Shown: in pieces, positions 6,512 to 13,302 of the stretch
Numbering within the stretch: position 1 is the stretch's first letter
How the letters are laid out: each line of letters starts with the position of its first letter
Source of the DNA: CAZXFA01 sp964640085
GTDB lineage: Bacteria > Actinomycetota > UBA4738 > HRBIN12
Direction: 5' to 3'
DNA length: 14,222 bases
NCBI GenBank assembly: GCA_964640085.1
Contig: CAZXFA010000047.1
Location: forward strand, 1 to 14,222
The notes under the pieces: model-generated
Told to the model about the DNA's origin: nothing
Seen by the model: the letters and a program-made list of their open reading frames with translations, nothing else
Databases searched by the model: none
Position numbers and translations under genes: made by a program

Positions 6512-6775
6512 TCAGACGATCGGGCCGAGCTGCACCCGATCCTCCGCGGCGCGCGTGCGGCCCACGCGCAGGGCGAGCACGATCAGGAGCAGGCTGAACC
6601 TCAGCACGAACGCGGCGATCGTGTTGATCTCCGGGGTCACCCCGAAGCGGATCATCGAGTAGATCCGGATCGGGAACGTGATCGAGCTCGGTCCCGAGTT
6701 GAAGAACGCGATCACGAACTCGTCGACCGAGAGCGTGAACGCCACGAGCGCGCCGGCCAGGATCCCGGGCCCGCG
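6512..6775 (-). pseudogene. C-terminal remnant of a PotC-like ABC transporter permease
   Basis: The minus-strand frame reads GPGILAGALVAFTLSVDEFV, then IRIYSMIRFGVTPEINTIAAFVL and a final hydrophobic segment. This matches the C-terminal third of spermidine/putrescine-type permeases (PotC family), in which LAGALLAFTLSLDDFV and IYSMVRFGVTPEINA are standard. About 88 residues of the usual 260-280 remain. Homology stops near 6775, right where the promoter of the glycosyltransferase begins on the other strand, and no start codon or promoter supports the fragment. It ends 4 bp from the end of the convergent toxin remnant. Confidence 0.75.
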
Positions 6776-6783
6776 TATAGGCT
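6776..6783 (+). promoter_or_regulatory. Candidate -10 region of the glycosyltransferase gene
   Basis: TATAGGCT contains two overlapping -10-like hexamers, TATAGG (6776-6781) and TAGGCT (6778-6783, TANNNT). Transcription would begin near 6789, just before the LacI-type operator, leaving a leader of about 70 nt to the ATG at 6859. No convincing -35 box is seen. Confidence 0.4.
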
Positions 6784-6793
6784 CATCAGAGAG

Positions 6794-6813
6794 GTGCGCA
6801 AGCGCTTTTGCAC
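6794..6813 (+). promoter_or_regulatory. LacI-family operator (AAGCGCTT core palindrome)
   Basis: GTGCGCAAGCGCTTTTGCAC matches its reverse complement at 16 of 20 positions: GTGC arms, two unmatched bases per side and a perfect AAGCGCTT centre. Operators of LacI/GalR-family regulators characteristically have a central CG pair inside such an AANCGNTT core. The site lies about 10-30 bp downstream of the putative -10 box, a classic position for repression. A LacI-family gene lies at 8170-9191, so local control of the glycosyltransferase is the natural inference. Confidence 0.65.
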
Positions 6814-6858
6814 GGCCACCGGGAGCGTTGCAGAGGAAGGGTTCACAGGGGGCGAGGG

Positions 6859-8163
6859 ATGAGCGAGGAACGGCTGACGATCGTCTTCATGCCGGAGAGC
6901 GCCTACGGCCCGACGAACAACTGCATCGGGATCGGGAAGATCCTGGAGCAGCGGGGGCACCGGGTGGTGTTCGCCGCCGAAGCCTCGTGGAAGGGCCGGC
7001 TCGATCCGCTCGGGTTCGACGAGGATCTGGTCGACCTGGCTCCGCCGCCGGAGGAGGAGCAGGACGCCGGTCAGTTCTGGACCGACTTCATCACCGAGAC
7101 GGCCCCCGAGTTCCGCAAGCCGACCATCGAGCAGCTCGAGACGTTCATCGAGCCCGTGTGGCAATCGCTGATCGACGGCGCTCGGTACTGCGACGACCAC
7201 CTGACGGAGATCCTCGATCGCGCGCGTCCCGACGTGATCGTCGAGGACAACGTGAACTGCTTCCCCGCGCTCCTCACGCACGGTTCCCCGTGGGTGCGGA
7301 TCATGAGCTGCAACCCGCTGGAGGCCAAGGATCCGGCCCTCCCCCCGGTGTTCAGCGGGTACCCGATCGACGATCGCACCGGGTGGGAGGAGTTCCGCGC
7401 CGAGTACGAGCGCACCCACCGGACGCTGTGGGACGAGTACAACGGGTGGGTCATCGAGCGGGGCGCCCCGCCCCTGCCGGACCTGGAGTTCATCCACCAG
7501 TCCCGGTACCTGAACCTCTACCTGTTCCCCCAGATCGCGGACTACGCGCGTTCGCGTCCCCTGGCGCCGACGTGGCACCGGCTGGACTCCAGCGTCCGGG
7601 GGACCGAGGAGCCGTTCGAGGTCCCGGGGGAGCTGCGCGACGGCGAGGGCGCCCTCATCTACCTCTCCCTGGGCTCGCTCGGCTCGGCCGACGTCGAGCT
7701 GATGAAGCGGCTGGTCGGGGTGCTCGGCCGCACGCCGCACCGCTACCTCGTCTCGAAGGGGCCGCGAGCGGACGAGTTCGACCTGCCCGGCAACATGTGG
7801 GGCGAGGGGCGGGTGCCGCAGACCAGCATCATCCCGTTCGTCGATCTGGTGATCACGCACGGCGGGAACAACACGACGACCGAGGGCCTCCACTTCGGCA
7901 AACCGATGATCGTGCTGCCGTTGTTCTGGGACCAGTACGACAACGCCCAGCGGGTGCACGAGCTCGGCTACGGGGTGCGGCTGGACACGTACGCGTTCGA
8001 GGATGACGAGATGCACGGGGCGATCGAGCGCCTGCTCTCCGACACCGCGCTGCGCGAGCGGATGAGCGCCGAGGGCGAGGAGATCCGCCGGCGCGACGGC
8101 AAGACCACGGCCGCCGATCTGATCGAGGACCTGGGCCGCCGATCCCGCGACGGCCGGCTCTGA
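6859..8163 (+). CDS. GT1-family (UGT/MGT-like) glycosyltransferase
   Basis: The 434-aa product is a GT-B fold glycosyltransferase that would move a sugar from a nucleotide donor to a small acceptor in the cytoplasm. The N-terminal half starts with the Rossmann strand LTIVFMPES and carries RGHRVVF (32-38). The C-terminal half has the donor-binding signature (about 326-366) in THGGNNTTTEG with His334 and PLFWDQYDNAQR with Asp358-Gln359. The GH motif that normally supplies the catalytic base near residue 20 is replaced by YGPTNNC, so either another residue serves or the chemistry differs. The start at ATG 6859 follows the purine-rich AGGGGGCGAGGG. The gene lies behind a LacI-type operator and is convergent with a LacI-family gene 6 bp past its stop, suggesting it is induced by a small ligand, probably a sugar. 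The acceptor cannot be inferred. Confidence 0.85.
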   Translation: MSEERLTIVFMPESAYGPTNNCIGIGKILEQRGHRVVFAAEASWKGRLDPLGFDEDLVDLAPPPEEEQDAGQFWTDFITETAPEFRKPTIEQLETFIEPVWQSLIDGARYCDDHLTEILDRARPDVIVEDNVNCFPALLTHGSPWVRIMSCNPLEAKDPALPPVFSGYPIDDRTGWEEFRAEYERTHRTLWDEYNGWVIERGAPPLPDLEFIHQSRYLNLYLFPQIADYARSRPLAPTWHRLDSSVRGTEEPFEVPGELRDGEGALIYLSLGSLGSADVELMKRLVGVLGRTPHRYLVSKGPRADEFDLPGNMWGEGRVPQTSIIPFVDLVITHGGNNTTTEGLHFGKPMIVLPLFWDQYDNAQRVHELGYGVRLDTYAFEDDEMHGAIERLLSDTALRERMSAEGEEIRRRDGKTTAADLIEDLGRRSRDGRL

Positions 8164-8169
8164 GCCTCC

Positions 8170-9191
8170 TCAGACCCGTGCGGTCGAGCCGCGGGGGACG
8201 AGCCGCGTCGGCACGTCGCGCACCGAGGCGACCGGCACGCCCTCGACCAGGTCCATCAGCAGGTCGGCCGCCGTCGCCCCCAGCTCGGCGGGGTTGATCT
8301 CGAGCGTGGTGAGCGAGGGCTCGACGGCCTCGGCCAGACCCACCTCGGCGATGGCGGCCACCCACATGTCGTCGGGGACGGCGACGTCGTGCTCCGCCGC
8401 CGCCCGGAGCAGCTCGATCCCCAGCCGCTCGTAGAGGCAGAAGACCGCGTCGGGGCGGTCTGCCGCGCACAGGACCGCCTCGGCCGCCTCTCGCAAGCCG
8501 TCGTGGCCGGCGGTCCGACCCGGGCTCGGCCATCGCGACGTAGGGGCTCCTGGACCCGCTCGTGATACCAACCCCGGTACGCGGCCTGGGCGTCCTCCGT
8601 GAAGGACTCGTAGGTGGCGTACGAGGCGAGCCCAACGTGCCGCGCCCCGCGCTCGACGAGGTGATCGAGCACCGAGCGCGTTCCCGCCTCCCGATCGTTC
8701 TCCACCACGACGTCGTCGGGGCGGCCATGCAGGTCCCGTCCGATCAGCACCAGGCTCACGCCGCGGTCGCGGACGGCCGCCAGGCTCGGGTCGCCCTCGG
8801 CCGGGTCGATCACGATCACACCGTCGAGCGGGAGCCGCGCCCACGTCTCCTCGCCGGCGGTGGTGGGCGCGACCACGAGCGCGTAGCCGCGCTCGACGGC
8901 CGCGGCCACGGCCGCGTCGATCAGCTCGACGTAGTAGTCGATCTCGGTGAACGCGAGGGGTGCGTCGCCGGGGAGCGAGACGTAGGTGGACAGCAGCCCG
9001 GTCATGCCTCCCGCCAGGCTGCGGGCGGCCGCGTTCGGCGTGTAGCCGAGCGCCGCGGCCACCTGCCGGACGCGCGCCCGGGTCTCCTCCGGCAGCCGCC
9101 CCTTGCCCGACAGCGCGTGCGAGACGGCGGTGATCGAGACGCCGGCCTCCCGCGCCACGTCCTTGATCCCCACCGCCCGTCCGCGCGCCAT
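8170..9191 (-). pseudogene. LacI-family transcriptional regulator, frame disrupted
   Basis: The N-terminal half (from ATG 9191) has a textbook LacI helix-turn-helix, KDVAREAGVSITAVSHALSG and LGYTPNAAARSL, followed by the first part of the periplasmic-binding-protein-like sensor domain up to GWYHERVQEP. The frame then shifts. A short stretch in the second frame gives YVAMAEPG, and the rest continues in the third frame (GHDGLREAAEAVL, RPDAVFCLYERLGIELL, VPDDMWVAAIAEVGL, to PTRLVPRGSTARV). Two single-base insertions would explain this: one in the CCCC run (8543-8546) and one in or near the CCCGGGTCGG stretch (8515-8524). Both halves are otherwise well conserved, so this is either very recent inactivation or a sequencing or assembly error in homopolymers. 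Joined, it would be about 340 aa, normal for LacI. It follows the cyclase gene by 24 bp but has its own TACGAT box. The likely target is the operator at 6794-6813. Confidence 0.8.
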
Positions 9192-9204
9192 GGCTCGTAT
9201 CGTA
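9189..9204 (-). promoter_or_regulatory. -10 box, probable leaderless start of the LacI-family gene
   Basis: On the minus strand TACGAT (9204-9199) is followed after 7 nt by ATG (9191-9189), the same hexamer and spacing as before the aldolase gene. It lies in the 24-bp gap after the cyclase stop, so the regulator may be transcribed separately from the cyclase gene upstream of it. Confidence 0.5.
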
Positions 9205-9215
9205 GGCCGTGACGG

Positions 9216-12200
9216 TCAGCGCGACCTCGCGACCGCCTCCCTCGCGTCGCCGGCCCTCCGGGCGCCGACGTCGTTCCCCTTGATCCCGTACAGCTCGATC
9301 GCTCGCTCGAGAGCGGCGACGGCCTCCTCCGGCTCGCCCGCGATCCGGAGCACCTCCGCGAGATCCACGAACGTGTCGGCGTGCATGTTCACGTCGTCGG
9401 TCTGTTCGGCGAGCGCCAGGGCTCCCCGGGCCAGGGCTCCGGCCTCGCCGAGGGATCCGGAGGCCGCGAGCACCCGGGCGAGAGCGCTCCGCCACAGCAC
9501 CTGGCTGGCCAGGTCGTCCTCCGCGGCCGATGATCCGGCCAGACGCGCGTAGCGCTCGGCCTCCTCGAAGCGACCCTGCGCGACGAGCGCGTGGGCGAGC
9601 AGCGCGGCCGCCGTGGCCTGGAAGCCATGCTCGCCCAGCTCGGAAACGACGTCGAACCCGGCCCGGAGCTCGCGCTCGGCGGCAGCGGGGTCGCCGGCCA
9701 GCATCTCGATCGTCCCCAGCGTCTCGGACACCCAGGCAGCCCGAAGGCGCAACCCCAGGTCATCGAGGATCGACCGCGCGCGACCGGCAAGCCCCCTGGC
9801 CTCGTCGAACCGACCCTGCATCCCGCGGACGATCGCCAGCCCGCGCAGCGCGGGTGCCTCATGGCCCCCGCGACCGTGGGCCGCGGCGAGTAGCTCCTCG
9901 CACCGGCGCTCGACCTCGGACAGGTGCGTCGGTCCGAAGGCACCCGCTCCCGCGAAGCGGCCGAGGGAGTCGAGCTCCTCCCGGCCGGACCCAGCCCGGC
10001 GTGCGTGCTCGACCGCGCGCGAGAACGCCTCGCCGGCCGCCGCATAGCGCGAACGCGTCCAGCGCAGCTGCCCCACCAGTCGCCACGCTCGCGCCAGGCC
10101 CTCGTCGTCCTCCAACTCCTCGAGCCGCCGGATCAGCCGCCGCGCCCCGAGCTCGGCGTCCTCGGTCAGGCGTTTGGGATCGGTCGACTCCAGCAAGAAC
10201 AGCCTTTGGATGGCAGCGTTGGCCACCATCGCACCATCGCCGGACGCCGCTGCCAGACGTTCGGCCTCGTCGAGACGCGTCTCGGCACCGTGGAGGTCCC
10301 CGATCTCGGCCAGGGTCTCACCGAGCGCGAGCAGCGCAGCGCGCCGCTCCACGGCCTCAACCGGGAGCAGGTCGGTCGCCCGCCCGAGCAGATCTGCCGC
10401 CGCCCACATGTCGCGCCGCTCGAGCGCACGAGCGCCGGCCGCGGCCAGCCGCCGCCCGGCCCGCCGGCAGAGCTCCGCGACGTCCTCGGCCGGGTCGCCG
10501 AGCTCGGTCCGGTAGCGAGAGGCCTTCTCCAGGTGGTAGCCGACCACCTCTTCGAACTCGAGCATCCGATCGCCGGCGACCCGTTCGACCCAACCGGCGA
10601 AAGCCTCGTGCCGAGCCGCTCGAGCGCCCTTCGGGGTGCCGCGGTACGCGGCCTCTTGGATCAACAGGTGATGGAACCGGAACGCGTCCTCGCCCGCGAA
10701 CGTGGATGGCTCCGGACGGATCAGGTCACGACGCACGAGGGATTGGAGGCGCCCCCCCACGTGTGGGCGGAGCCTCTCCGGAGCGAGCTCGGCTATCGCT
10801 CCCCACCAAAAGACCTTCCCGATCACCGCCGCGCACCTGATCACCTCGAGCTCGTCGGGCGAGAGTCGATCCAGGCGCGCACCGAGCAACGCGTGGATCG
10901 ACGCGGGGACGGAGACGCCCGAGAGGTCGCCGGCGACGACCCAGCGGTCGTCTTGACGACGCAACAGCCCGTCGTCCTCCAGCATCCGGAGCATCTCCTC
11001 GAGGAACAGCGGGTTGCCACCGCCCGATTCGGCGATCCGCCGTGCGACGTCGCCCGCGAACTGAGCCCCGCCGAGTAGGCCCTCCAGCAGCCGCTGGCTG
11101 TCCTCGTCGCCGAGGGGGGCAAGCGGCGGCGAGACCGACGAGGCTCCCCAGGTCGGACGCAGGTCCATGAGGTCTGGTCGCGCGAGGCAGAGGACGAGGA
11201 GCGCGAGCCCGCGGCTCCATCCCACGAGGTACTCCACCAGGTCGAGGTAGGCGGGCTCGGCCCACTGGAGGTCGTCGAGTATCAGGACGAGCGGCCGGTC
11301 GCGACCGAGCCACTCGAGGAACCGTCGAACAGCCCAGAAGGTCTCCTGGAGCCCGACCGACGACTCGGCGGCACCGACGACCGGTGAGATGCGCTCGACG
11401 ATCAGAGGGGCTTCCTCGGAGCCGCGGACCGCCCCCTCGAGCTTCGCGCGGGCGTGCGCCCTGCTGTCGTCATCGGTGATGCCGCAGGCTCGCTTCACGA
11501 GCTCGGCGACCGGCCAGAACGTGATGCCGTCCCCGTAGGGAAGGCACCTGGCCGTGAGCACGAGCGCCCGATCCCCCAGCCCCGCGATGAACTCGCGGGA
11601 AAGCCGAGATTTCCCCACCCCAGCCGAGCCGAGGATCGTCCGGAGCTCCGGCGTGCGTTCGGCGACGCAGCGCTCGAAGGCTGCCCGCAGATCGGCGATC
11701 TCGCCCTCCCGGTCCACGAACGGAGGGTCGGGACGCGTGTCGGCGGTCGCCGGCTCCACCTCGAGGAGGCGGTACGCGGCGACCCGGCTCGACTTGCCCT
11801 TGAGCAGGAGCGGCTCCAACTCCGCCGTCGAGACGTGATCGCGAACCAACGGGTGGGTCTCTGGGCCGATGAGGATCTCGCCCGGCTCGGCGACCTGCTC
11901 CAGACGGGCCGCCACGTTCACGGCGTCCCCAACGACGAGCGCCTGGCCCGTCGCGACGTCTCCGACCACCACCTCACCGGTGTTGACGCCGATCCGCGTG
12001 CGGATCCGGACCCCCCACCGCCGCTCGAGCTCGGCGTTCAGAGGTTCGAGCGCCGTCCGCATATCGGCTGCGGCCCGAACCGCCCGGAGCGCGTCGTCCT
12101 CATGCAGGACGGGAACACCGAACACGGCCATCACCGCGTCGCCGATGAACTTCTCGACCGAGCCCCCGTGGCGTTCGAGAGAGACGCGCATCTCACGGAA

Positions 12201-12404
12201 GAAGCGGGTCATCACCTCGCGGTAGGACTCGGGATCCAGCCGGTTCGCGAGCGGTGTGGAGTCCGCCACGTCGCAGAAGACCACGGTCACGATCTTCCTG
12301 GCCCCTCGGGGGGCCGGTTCCTCGAGCGTGAGCGCGGACGCGCAGGACATGCAGAAGCGCGCGCGGGCGGGGTTGCTCTGGCCGCACGCCGGGCAGACCG
12401 GCAT
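9216..12404 (-). CDS. Zinc-ribbon / class III cyclase / AAA-ATPase / TPR signalling protein
   Basis: The 1062-aa multidomain protein has four parts. An N-terminal zinc ribbon has CPAC and CMSC (Cys4, 7, 18, 21). A class III nucleotide cyclase domain covers about 35-215, with metal-binding Asp45 (VFCDVADST) and Asp89 (EKFIGDA), substrate-contact Lys85, and transition-state Asn163 and Arg167 (DAVNVAARLE). An AAA/STAND-type ATPase follows, with Walker A GSAGVGKS (259-266) and Walker B LVLILDDLQW (372-381). The C-terminal 450 or so residues are alpha-helical TPR-like repeats. Such fusions are abundant in actinobacteria and are thought to sense a signal through the ATPase/TPR part. The catalytic core looks complete, but the second base-selecting residue is not the usual Asp, so ATP versus GTP specificity is open. 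The start at ATG 12404 is preferred over upstream in-frame starts because it begins the zinc ribbon and follows TACACT by 6 nt. It is divergent from the barrel protein at 12501. Confidence 0.88.
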   Translation of the reverse strand: MPVCPACGQSNPARARFCMSCASALTLEEPAPRGARKIVTVVFCDVADSTPLANRLDPESYREVMTRFFREMRVSLERHGGSVEKFIGDAVMAVFGVPVLHEDDALRAVRAAADMRTALEPLNAELERRWGVRIRTRIGVNTGEVVVGDVATGQALVVGDAVNVAARLEQVAEPGEILIGPETHPLVRDHVSTAELEPLLLKGKSSRVAAYRLLEVEPATADTRPDPPFVDREGEIADLRAAFERCVAERTPELRTILGSAGVGKSRLSREFIAGLGDRALVLTARCLPYGDGITFWPVAELVKRACGITDDDSRAHARAKLEGAVRGSEEAPLIVERISPVVGAAESSVGLQETFWAVRRFLEWLGRDRPLVLILDDLQWAEPAYLDLVEYLVGWSRGLALLVLCLARPDLMDLRPTWGASSVSPPLAPLGDEDSQRLLEGLLGGAQFAGDVARRIAESGGGNPLFLEEMLRMLEDDGLLRRQDDRWVVAGDLSGVSVPASIHALLGARLDRLSPDELEVIRCAAVIGKVFWWGAIAELAPERLRPHVGGRLQSLVRRDLIRPEPSTFAGEDAFRFHHLLIQEAAYRGTPKGARAARHEAFAGWVERVAGDRMLEFEEVVGYHLEKASRYRTELGDPAEDVAELCRRAGRRLAAAGARALERRDMWAAADLLGRATDLLPVEAVERRAALLALGETLAEIGDLHGAETRLDEAERLAAASGDGAMVANAAIQRLFLLESTDPKRLTEDAELGARRLIRRLEELEDDEGLARAWRLVGQLRWTRSRYAAAGEAFSRAVEHARRAGSGREELDSLGRFAGAGAFGPTHLSEVERRCEELLAAAHGRGGHEAPALRGLAIVRGMQGRFDEARGLAGRARSILDDLGLRLRAAWVSETLGTIEMLAGDPAAAERELRAGFDVVSELGEHGFQATAAALLAHALVAQGRFEEAERYARLAGSSAAEDDLASQVLWRSALARVLAASGSLGEAGALARGALALAEQTDDVNMHADTFVDLAEVLRIAGEPEEAVAALERAIELYGIKGNDVGARRAGDAREAVARSR

Positions 12405-12416
12405 GGCGCAAGTGTA
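12402..12416 (-). promoter_or_regulatory. -10 box, probable leaderless start of the cyclase gene
   Basis: On the minus strand TACACT (12416-12411) lies 6 nt before the ATG at 12404-12402. No ribosome-binding site precedes the ATG. It shares a 96-bp divergent promoter region with the gene at 12501. Confidence 0.45.
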
Positions 12417-12435
12417 GGTGAGCGCGAGCTTCGTC

Positions 12436-12465
12436 TTGCTCCGCATCGCGTCTGACGCATACGCT
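12436..12465 (+). promoter_or_regulatory. Candidate sigma-A-type promoter of the barrel-protein gene
   Basis: TTGCTC (12436-12441), an 18-nt spacer and TACGCT (12460-12465) resemble a housekeeping promoter. A start near 12472 gives a leader of about 29 nt containing a strong Shine-Dalgarno run, GGAGGGAGG (12488-12496), before ATG 12501. This contrasts with the leaderless arrangement of the divergent cyclase gene. Confidence 0.45.
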
Positions 12466-12500
12466 CCGGGGCGGCAGCCCGCGACGAGGAGGGAGGCGCG

Positions 12501-12896
12501 ATGGCCCGGTCGGAGAGGGATGATCCCTTCCCGCTGGAAAGCGAGGAGGAGGGGGAGGAGGTGGGACGCCGTCGACCCCTCGAACCCGGGGCCCCCGAGC
12601 TGCGGGAGGACAAACTCTACGCCTACCGGGACGGCGAACGCGGCGATCAGATCGGCGTCGTCAAGTACCTCGCCACCCGCACACCCGGAGGCAGGCGGGT
12701 CCTGTGCCACATCATCTTCCAGTTCGAGGAGGACGAGCACGACACGATCTCGGCGAGCGGTCTCCTCCCGTTCCAAGAGCCCACGTTCGGATCGGGTGTG
12801 GTCGCCATCACCGGAGGGACCGGACGCTTCGCCGGCATCCTCGATCTGCGGCGCGAGCTCCCGGTGGAGGTCTGGAACCCCAAACGCTGGGGCTGA
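12501..12896 (+). CDS. Allene-oxide-cyclase-barrel-like small protein
   Basis: The 131-aa protein has an acidic, probably disordered N-terminus (about 1-35) and then a beta-rich domain. AITGGTGRFAGI (102-113) is the hallmark hairpin of the allene oxide cyclase/dirigent-like barrel family, in which the small barrel binds a hydrophobic ligand or guides its cyclisation. The preceding strands (GDQIGVVKYLATR, VLCHIIFQFEEDEHDTISASGLL) fit the same fold. There is no signal peptide, so it is probably cytoplasmic. Bacterial members mostly have no known function, and I see no catalytic site to assign. The start is well supported by GGAGGGAGG upstream. It is convergent with the tRNA-Leu gene, with 10 bp between them. 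Confidence 0.65.
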   Translation: MARSERDDPFPLESEEEGEEVGRRRPLEPGAPELREDKLYAYRDGERGDQIGVVKYLATRTPGGRRVLCHIIFQFEEDEHDTISASGLLPFQEPTFGSGVVAITGGTGRFAGILDLRRELPVEVWNPKRWG

Positions 12897-12906
12897 TCCG
12901 CCTCGG

Positions 12907-12990
12907 TGCCCGGGGTGGGAGTCGAACCCACACGCTCCGGAGAGCAGCAGGGTTTAGGCCTGCCGCGACTGCCAGTTCCGCCACCCGGGC
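12907..12990 (-). tRNA. tRNA-Leu (anticodon UAA), bldA-like, with C33
   Basis: The minus strand folds as a type II tRNA. The acceptor stem is GCCCGGG/CCCGGGC with discriminator A at 12907. The D stem is GCG/CGC, the anticodon stem GCAGG/CCTGC with loop CCTAAAC, the long variable arm has a CTC/GAG stem, and the T stem is GTGGG/CCCAC with loop TTCGACT. Only one 7-nt anticodon loop register fits, giving anticodon UAA for leucine. The sequence closely resembles streptomycete bldA as I recall it, whose loop is CTTAAAC. Here position 33 is C instead of the near-universal U. The genome encodes only CC of the CCA tail (next base G), so CCA must be added. The 84-nt length is normal for tRNA-Leu. Confidence 0.92.
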
Positions 12991-12998
12991 AGGCACCA

Positions 12999-13004
12999 AT
13001 CATA
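12999..13004 (-). promoter_or_regulatory. -10 box of the tRNA-Leu gene
   Basis: TATGAT on the minus strand (13004-12999) is a near-consensus -10 box only 8 nt before the tRNA 5' end, which predicts a leader of just 1-3 nt. A -35 box is not obvious. The bases between box and tRNA (GGTGCC) could pair with the tRNA 3' end (GGCACC). Confidence 0.5.
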
Positions 13005-13100
13005 CGACCGTGCTCTCCCGATGCTCCTGCCCGACATGTCTCCGTCTGCGCATGACGGTTGAGACAGAGGATGCGGGAGGTTGGTGAGGCGGTTGTCGTC

Positions 13101-13122
13101 GCGCCGCCCTTCCGAGCGGCGC
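13101..13122 (-). terminator. Hairpin terminator candidate of the SPFH-RHH operon
   Basis: GCGCCGC (13101-13107) pairs with GCGGCGC (13116-13122) around an 8-nt loop. The stem touches the last base of the stop codon of the 56-aa gene. There is no clear T-tract, so it resembles the U-less hairpins often seen at 3' ends in high-GC actinobacteria. Confidence 0.45.
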
Positions 13123-13292
13123 TACCGCTCGCCCGTCCAGGATCTCGGCAGACGTCTCGCCTTCCGCAGCGCCTCGATCAGCAGGTACTCGATCTGCGCG
13201 TTCACGCTCCGGAGCTCGTCCGAAGCCCACCGCTCGAGCGCCGCGTACAGCTCGGGGCGGATCCGGAGCGGGAAGGTCTTCCGGACGGCCAC
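13122..13292 (-). CDS. Small ribbon-helix-helix (Arc-like) DNA-binding protein
   Basis: The 56-aa protein starts at GTG 13292 (MAVRKTFPLRIRPELYAAL) and ends at TAG 13124-13122. The pattern fits an Arc/MetJ ribbon-helix-helix: the strand KTFPLRI would enter the DNA major groove as a dimer, helix A is PELYAALERWASDEL, the turn is RSVN and helix B is AQIEYLLIEALRKARR. It begins 10 bp after the SPFH stop codon on the same strand, so the two are almost certainly co-transcribed and possibly translationally coupled; only a weak TAGGGG precedes the GTG. Such RHH proteins are often antitoxins or autorepressors, but no toxin gene follows: next come a hairpin and the tRNA. An expected operator would be upstream of the SPFH gene, outside the window. 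Confidence 0.8.
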   Translation of the reverse strand: MAVRKTFPLRIRPELYAALERWASDELRSVNAQIEYLLIEALRKARRLPRSWTGER

Positions 13293-13302
13293 GCGGCGGC
13301 CC

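Noticed and set aside
6512..6745. Functional small membrane protein of 77 aa
   Set aside because: Residue patterns match only the C-terminal end of PotC-like permeases, homology continues upstream of the apparent start codon, and no promoter or ribosome site is visible.
12405..12776. N-terminal extension of the cyclase gene
   Set aside because: It would run antisense through the barrel-protein gene and its promoter; the zinc ribbon begins at ATG 12404 and a -10 box lies just before it.
13122..13292. RHH protein as the antitoxin of a type II toxin-antitoxin pair
   Set aside because: No toxin gene is adjacent: the SPFH gene is upstream, and a hairpin and a tRNA are downstream.
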